Shown in pieces: positions 59,831 to 64,000 of a stretch of 64,000 nt of DNA; positions within the stretch are counted from its first letter, which is position 1; each line of letters starts with the position of its first letter. The notes beneath the pieces are model-generated. The model saw only the letters and a program-made list of their open reading frames with translations. It ran no database searches and had not been told where the DNA came from. Both the position numbers and the translations under genes were made by a program. Origin of the DNA: Codonopsis lanceolata (taxonomy: Eukaryota > Streptophyta > Magnoliopsida > Asterales > Campanulaceae); NCBI GenBank assembly GCA_013146195.2, contig CM028382.1, positions 12,865,101 to 12,929,100 on the forward strand. Reading direction: 5' to 3'.

Positions 59831-61309
59831 CCAAATTATCGTGAGACATCCAACCAGAGCACAGTAAGTTAAAGAGTAATATTTTATCGTGAGACATTGG
59901 CCTATAATATTTTCGTAGTATGCAACAAGTGACATATATCCGTTGGACAATGCTCATGTCAACATCATCGAGAATGACAAGGGAACATAATCATAAATCT
60001 ACAGTAATGTGGCACATCTGAGTTATTCGAAGATAATTGATCGATATAGCAAGACCTTCAATCCTCTTGCTATAGCGAGTTGAGGAGTATCTTTCAGTTG
60101 ATTTCTGCTGTGCCAACATTATATACTTCTTTGAATTCACCACGACATTGATTCAGGAGCACTAGGCATAATTTATTTCTGTTGTAATTATTTATGTTTT
60201 GGTTATTTCATATGTTAGTGTATAGGGTTATTTTAGTAAACTCTCTTACAAGTAGGGTTAGCATCTTAAGATAATGAATTAATATAATGATATCAATGAT
60301 GGGTTTCGAGTGAATGAACATATCCCTATGGTGGAATCCTGTGGTTGTGTACGGTCGAGTCCTTTTTATTGGGTGAGCATCTAATTAACCTTTGCAAACA
60401 ACCTTCGCGTGTGGATCTACATACATCAAGTAGTATCAAGGAAACATTGATCTTAGTTGTTTGTATCATAAAATCACGGGTCTCTCCTCTCCTTATTATT
60501 GACACTCACCTTTGTTCCATCTTTTTGCTGTGATCAAATAATTTAAAGAAAAAAGAGTTTGCAATTCTTAGCTGTTTGCCTTTCATCTGATCTTCTCTCT
60601 AGCTGTGTCATCCAACAATGTCACTTAAATGGCATCGGCCTGTAGCTCCTTTTCCGTCCTTGGACACTTGGCGACCGACCCTATCAGATTCAACGTGAAA
60701 CGCTCCTATGCCAGCTCTCATCAGGCAAATGTCATCCTGGTTTTCACATGGTCTACATTGTGGCCTCTTGCTCGAACCCTTGCAGTTGGTGCCCTTGTAG
60801 TCAATTCCCATCGTGGTTTTAGGATGTAGTAAACCATGGTCTGCTGTCATGTCAGCTTAAGAAGGTATTATCCTCTTCTTGTTTTACTTGACCCAATTGC
60901 TAGCTTATGTCAACCCACTCCACCTAAAATTTACAGCCCAAATTGGTGGCTACTCGGCCACACACTGAGCTAGGCTCTCTCTAGTGAACAAGACTGAACC
61001 AGGCTGAACCAATTTCATATCCAAAAAGAATGCGAACAAAGCATTTTCTTCTCATCTTCTGTATGAAATTCAAAATTCATTTGCCGTATCTTATTGAGGA
61101 AGATGATCAAAGGCCATGTAACTTCTATTCTGATCTCAATGTGGAGAAAAGTTTGCAAACTTAATATCTATGGTGTCGGCTCTCTCGACGTTATCTCACG
61201 AAGGGCAATTGAGTGGTAAAAGCTTGGAGTAGAGCCAAATCTTCATCGTTTGTGGTACCTTGGTTCGGTAATGATTCTTTATTTGTTTCACAAAGGTGCT
61301 TAGTTTCAA

Positions 61310-61985
61310 CTATAAGTAGGGGTTTTTCATGGGTTGTGTTGTGATATCTTGCCAATGAATGTTGCACATACTGTATCCTTCATGGTGAACCTTGATTTGA
61401 AGATTTAGATGAGGTGAGTTGTGTTTACAATGACAATAATTAGGGAAAACTGACATTGATGAACTAGCGCCCACCTTATTACTTGCTGACAACCTTCCCT
61501 TCTCAAGTTCCAATAATAAATTCACAATTTTATCCTCATACCCTTTATAAGAGACACCCATGTATTTCCCAAGATTTTTTGCCCTCCTCACCCATGTTGA
61601 AATATCTTTGTTAGGGTCCCCATCCGTCAGCAATTCTGGTTCCAAAACCTCTTGTGGTCTGACCACCGATATGGGGCTGCAATACACAGCCTCCTTCGTG
61701 TTCTCGCTCACTGCACCAGGCGATCTAGTATTAACGTCGTGGGAAGGGAGCTGCGAATTCTTCGGGCGCCCACTCTCCTTGGAACTGTCCATGGGGTCGT
61801 CCCTGAAAGAGTCGCCTTCGTTCTTCTCTCCCCTCAAACTCTCTAACTGCAAGAGCTATTTCCTTGTTACGAATCATCTGGATCAAAACCTCATCGACGA
61901 GAAATATCCTTCTCTCACAGCCATCATATGTGACTCCATCCTTACCCTTCAATCGTCGCTGACCTTTGCCCATGCTTCACGTTGA
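61310..61985 (-). pseudogene. L1 ORF1 C-terminal fragment
   Basis: Minus-strand frames 61973-61731 and 61852-61310. STWVRRAKNLGKYMGVSYKG then YEDKIVNLLLELEKGR resembles the conserved W-V-x-K...LG-x-S-x-x-G-x-E-x-x-x-x-L-L block near the ORF1/ORF2 boundary of plant L1s. The remaining sequence is polar and Ser/Pro-rich. Beyond about 61480 the frame contains no recognisable domain. Confidence 0.6.
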
Positions 61986-62083
61986 CTTAATCGTTCTGAT
62001 TGTATTGTTCTTTAGAGTCCGTCTGCCCATTAGACTGCTTGTCGGAGCCTTCTTGAAGAATATTTATCCCTCGACTTGGAACA

Positions 62084-63776
62084 TTTTTTTTTTTTTGATA
62101 AGTAAGGTATAAGTAATATTAACAGGCGCCAAAAAAGGTGACGCGTGGATTCAAACGATCTGGTCTTATCTGACTTGAACTCTTGAAGGGTCCAAACCGT
62201 TAGATTCTCCTCCATTAACTTCGCTGGACCCTGGCCCAAACCCATCATCCCCTTTGTCATAAACCCCCCCACATGAAAAACTATTAGATGGCCCAGCCCC
62301 ATCAACATTGGGCTCAACTGTCTGATCCTTCCCACTCTCCTTCACCCCTTTATTACGGGCCACCCAAATACCCTTCTTGGTCTTTATGCCCTTTATGTCC
62401 CCTATTATCAAATTCAGCCCAATATTTATCTTTATCAGGTCTAGACTGCACTTGAGGACCAGCCCTACTATCAACGCCACCGTTTTGATTGGTGAATTTG
62501 AAATTCAAATTTTCTGCACCCCACGTGTTCCCCCAGCTTTTTCTGAACGCATCCGACTTTACGATATCAGAAGACGAACGATGACCTGGCTTCTTCGCTT
62601 CCCAACTCTGCGCATGAACACCAACACCGCTGTTCACCCCTCCTCTCGAACCCGTCGAATTCCTACCAGTACTGCCGTCACTACCTTGCGGCTGTAGAGG
62701 GCGGTAGAACGCCACAGATTCAGTCCATATTGGAACAGAGAACACACTATCCCCCACCCTTAAACGCACGCAAGCAGGCGAATCCTCCCTAAATTGCACC
62801 AAGATACGTGCCCATCTCAGGTCCGACTTCTTCTCGGTAGCTTCATCCACTGCCACAAAGCCCCCACACCGCTGCCCAATCATTTTGAATACTTCCTTAC
62901 CTCACAAGTGAAGAGGGAGGCCCATAACCCTAAACCAAGTTTCACTTGCTTTTCGATCCTTACTGAAACAGCACCCAGTCGGACTCCATTTATCAAGGAC
63001 CAAAGGAGCTTGGTAGAACGACCAATCTCTCCCGTGCAATATACGAGTCCTTCCCTGGAAGGGAATTTGAAAAGGAAGTAAGGCTCGCTCATCTCCTTCA
63101 CTATAACACCTCCTGGAGACTTCCATTTAGAGGTAACCCACTTTTGAACTTCATTACGAGATGGGATAGGCCTCTGCTGCTCACCCACCCAACCTACAAG
63201 GCACCTATTCAGATATTCCAGATTACCCAGATATTCCAGATTACCCCTGCATGATTCCTCGTCTATTTCGAAGTCGGCATTAAGACCCACTACTCTGTTA
63301 GAAACAACCAAACCTAAATCCGGCCAAAGGGGAATTTCTGCCACTTCTTTGTACGATTTCGTCTGCCTCACTGGGCTGAGCTTTGACAGCGCAAATCTTC
63401 TAACATTACCTGCTACCATGTCCCACCCTCCATCATTGACCACTGCCGGGACGAAAATCTTCGAAGGGCTACCAATCCCTTTGGCCGAGATGCATAAAAA
63501 GAAACCTCGAGTATTCCATTCCTTCACCACCATCACCTCGCGCCGCTTCCCTGATCTTTTCTTCCAGAATACCTCTCTGATTGAAGAAGCCTTAACCATC
63601 CATTCACACACCCAAACAACTTCATCTAAGGATACCACTACTTCGCGGACTCTTCCTCTGCTACCCTCCAACCACTGAAAACAAGGTCCATACTTACCTT
63701 GAATGTAGATCAGATCAAAGGACTTCCTACCTGCCTGAAAGAAAGTAACTTCATCCTCCTTTCTTGGTCGACCCAT
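62084..63776 (-). pseudogene. L1 with ORF1 fused directly to the 3' tail (ORF2 deleted)
   Basis: The minus-strand ORF1 starts with Met at 63776 (MGRPRKEDEVTFFQAGRKSF) and runs 298 codons, with the DUF4283-like RNA-binding region (KWVTSKWKSPGGVIVKEMSE, then a frame shift near 62900 and MGLPLHL). Frame 62883-62353 continues with RCGGFVAVDEATEKKSDLRWARILVQ, typical of the same domain. The polar C-terminus leads at about 62150 directly into the common tail (CACCTTTTTTGGCGCCTGTTAATATTAC ... poly(A), seen as T(13) at 62084-62096). Endonuclease and RT are absent. ORF1 proteins bind L1 RNA. Confidence 0.8.
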
Positions 63777-64000
63777 TTCGCATCAAAGGAATCAATCGAA
63801 TTTTAAAAGCATTACATCAGGGACAAATTCTCTGCAGTTGTCATGACTCATAACTAGGAAACAGTGTTACAAACTTAACTTTGACAGAACGACATATTCA
63901 GGTGAAGAGATGTGGAAAACTTTTATTGTGAACCTTTGTCCGTGATTGGACCAGAGCAGGGTAATGAAGAGCAGGGTAACAAAACTGAGCCAATGGGGTC

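Larger units (their letters stand above)
57620..64000 (+). other. RhoGAP intron 3, continuing beyond the window
   Basis: It starts with GTGAGT. It contains a tRNA-like multimer (58130-58440), an L1 fragment (58985-59830) and antisense L1 ORF1 pieces (61310-63776). Stretches without any supported feature are 57620-58129, 58441-58984 (poly-C near 58668), 59831-61309 and 63777-64000. The assignment as intron depends on the gene continuing past the window. Confidence 0.65.

Noticed and set aside
60600..60850. Small ORFs on both strands near 60.6-60.85 kb
   Set aside because: No family motif, and overlapping antisense frames of similar length. Nothing supports a gene.

Overview
This window is nuclear DNA of a flowering plant, most likely a eudicot. 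It is AT-rich, packed with nested retrotransposons of plant-specific lineages (Tekay-type chromovirus, Athila, Tat/Ogre, plant L1), and contains one recognisable intron-containing host gene. Almost every protein-coding trace is a decayed transposable-element gene. There is no rRNA, CRISPR array or bacterial-style operon. A run of exactly 100 N at 27234-27333 is a scaffold gap of unknown true size.

Layout. (1) 1-9075: a minus-strand Ty3/gypsy chromovirus. Its 3' LTR runs off the left edge and contains a roughly 1.5 kb (TTA)n microsatellite. Its polypurine tract, decayed pol, gag, tRNA-iMet-type primer site and truncated 5' LTR are visible. Between primer site and gag is an extra ORF whose first residues copy the histone H3 tail (M-A-R-T-stop-Q-T-A-R-K). 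(2) 9076-11357: spacer, then the LTR end, primer site and broken gag of a Tat-like element. (3) 11358-42651: a giant inverted repeat with arms of about 15.2-15.3 kb facing each other across the gap. Each arm carries, from outside inward: an Athila 3' LTR, PPT and pol; a 5-bp-TSD solo LTR in the pol gene; a 5'-truncated LINE with an RNase H domain; an array of about 48 copies of a 61-bp repeat; and an Ogre-like LTR inserted in that array. A third copy of the solo-LTR family runs into the gap. (4) 42652-47600: AT-rich degenerate tandem repeats, a (TA)n tract and several MITEs. (5) 47620-64000: the 5' end of a PH-domain RhoGAP (PHGAP/REN1-like) gene on the plus strand. Three short coding exons (48007-48060, 49250-49286, 57543-57619) join in frame. 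The introns, one over 8 kb and one running off the window, hold at least ten L1 fragments of one family in both orientations.

The only host gene product expected to work is the ROP-GTPase regulator, of which only the N-terminus is present. The retroelement genes carry stops and frameshifts and are presumably inactive. The most unusual items are the H3-tail-like leader ORF and the giant palindrome. The palindrome may be a real inverted duplication or a scaffolding artefact; the sequence offers arguments both ways and I list them separately.
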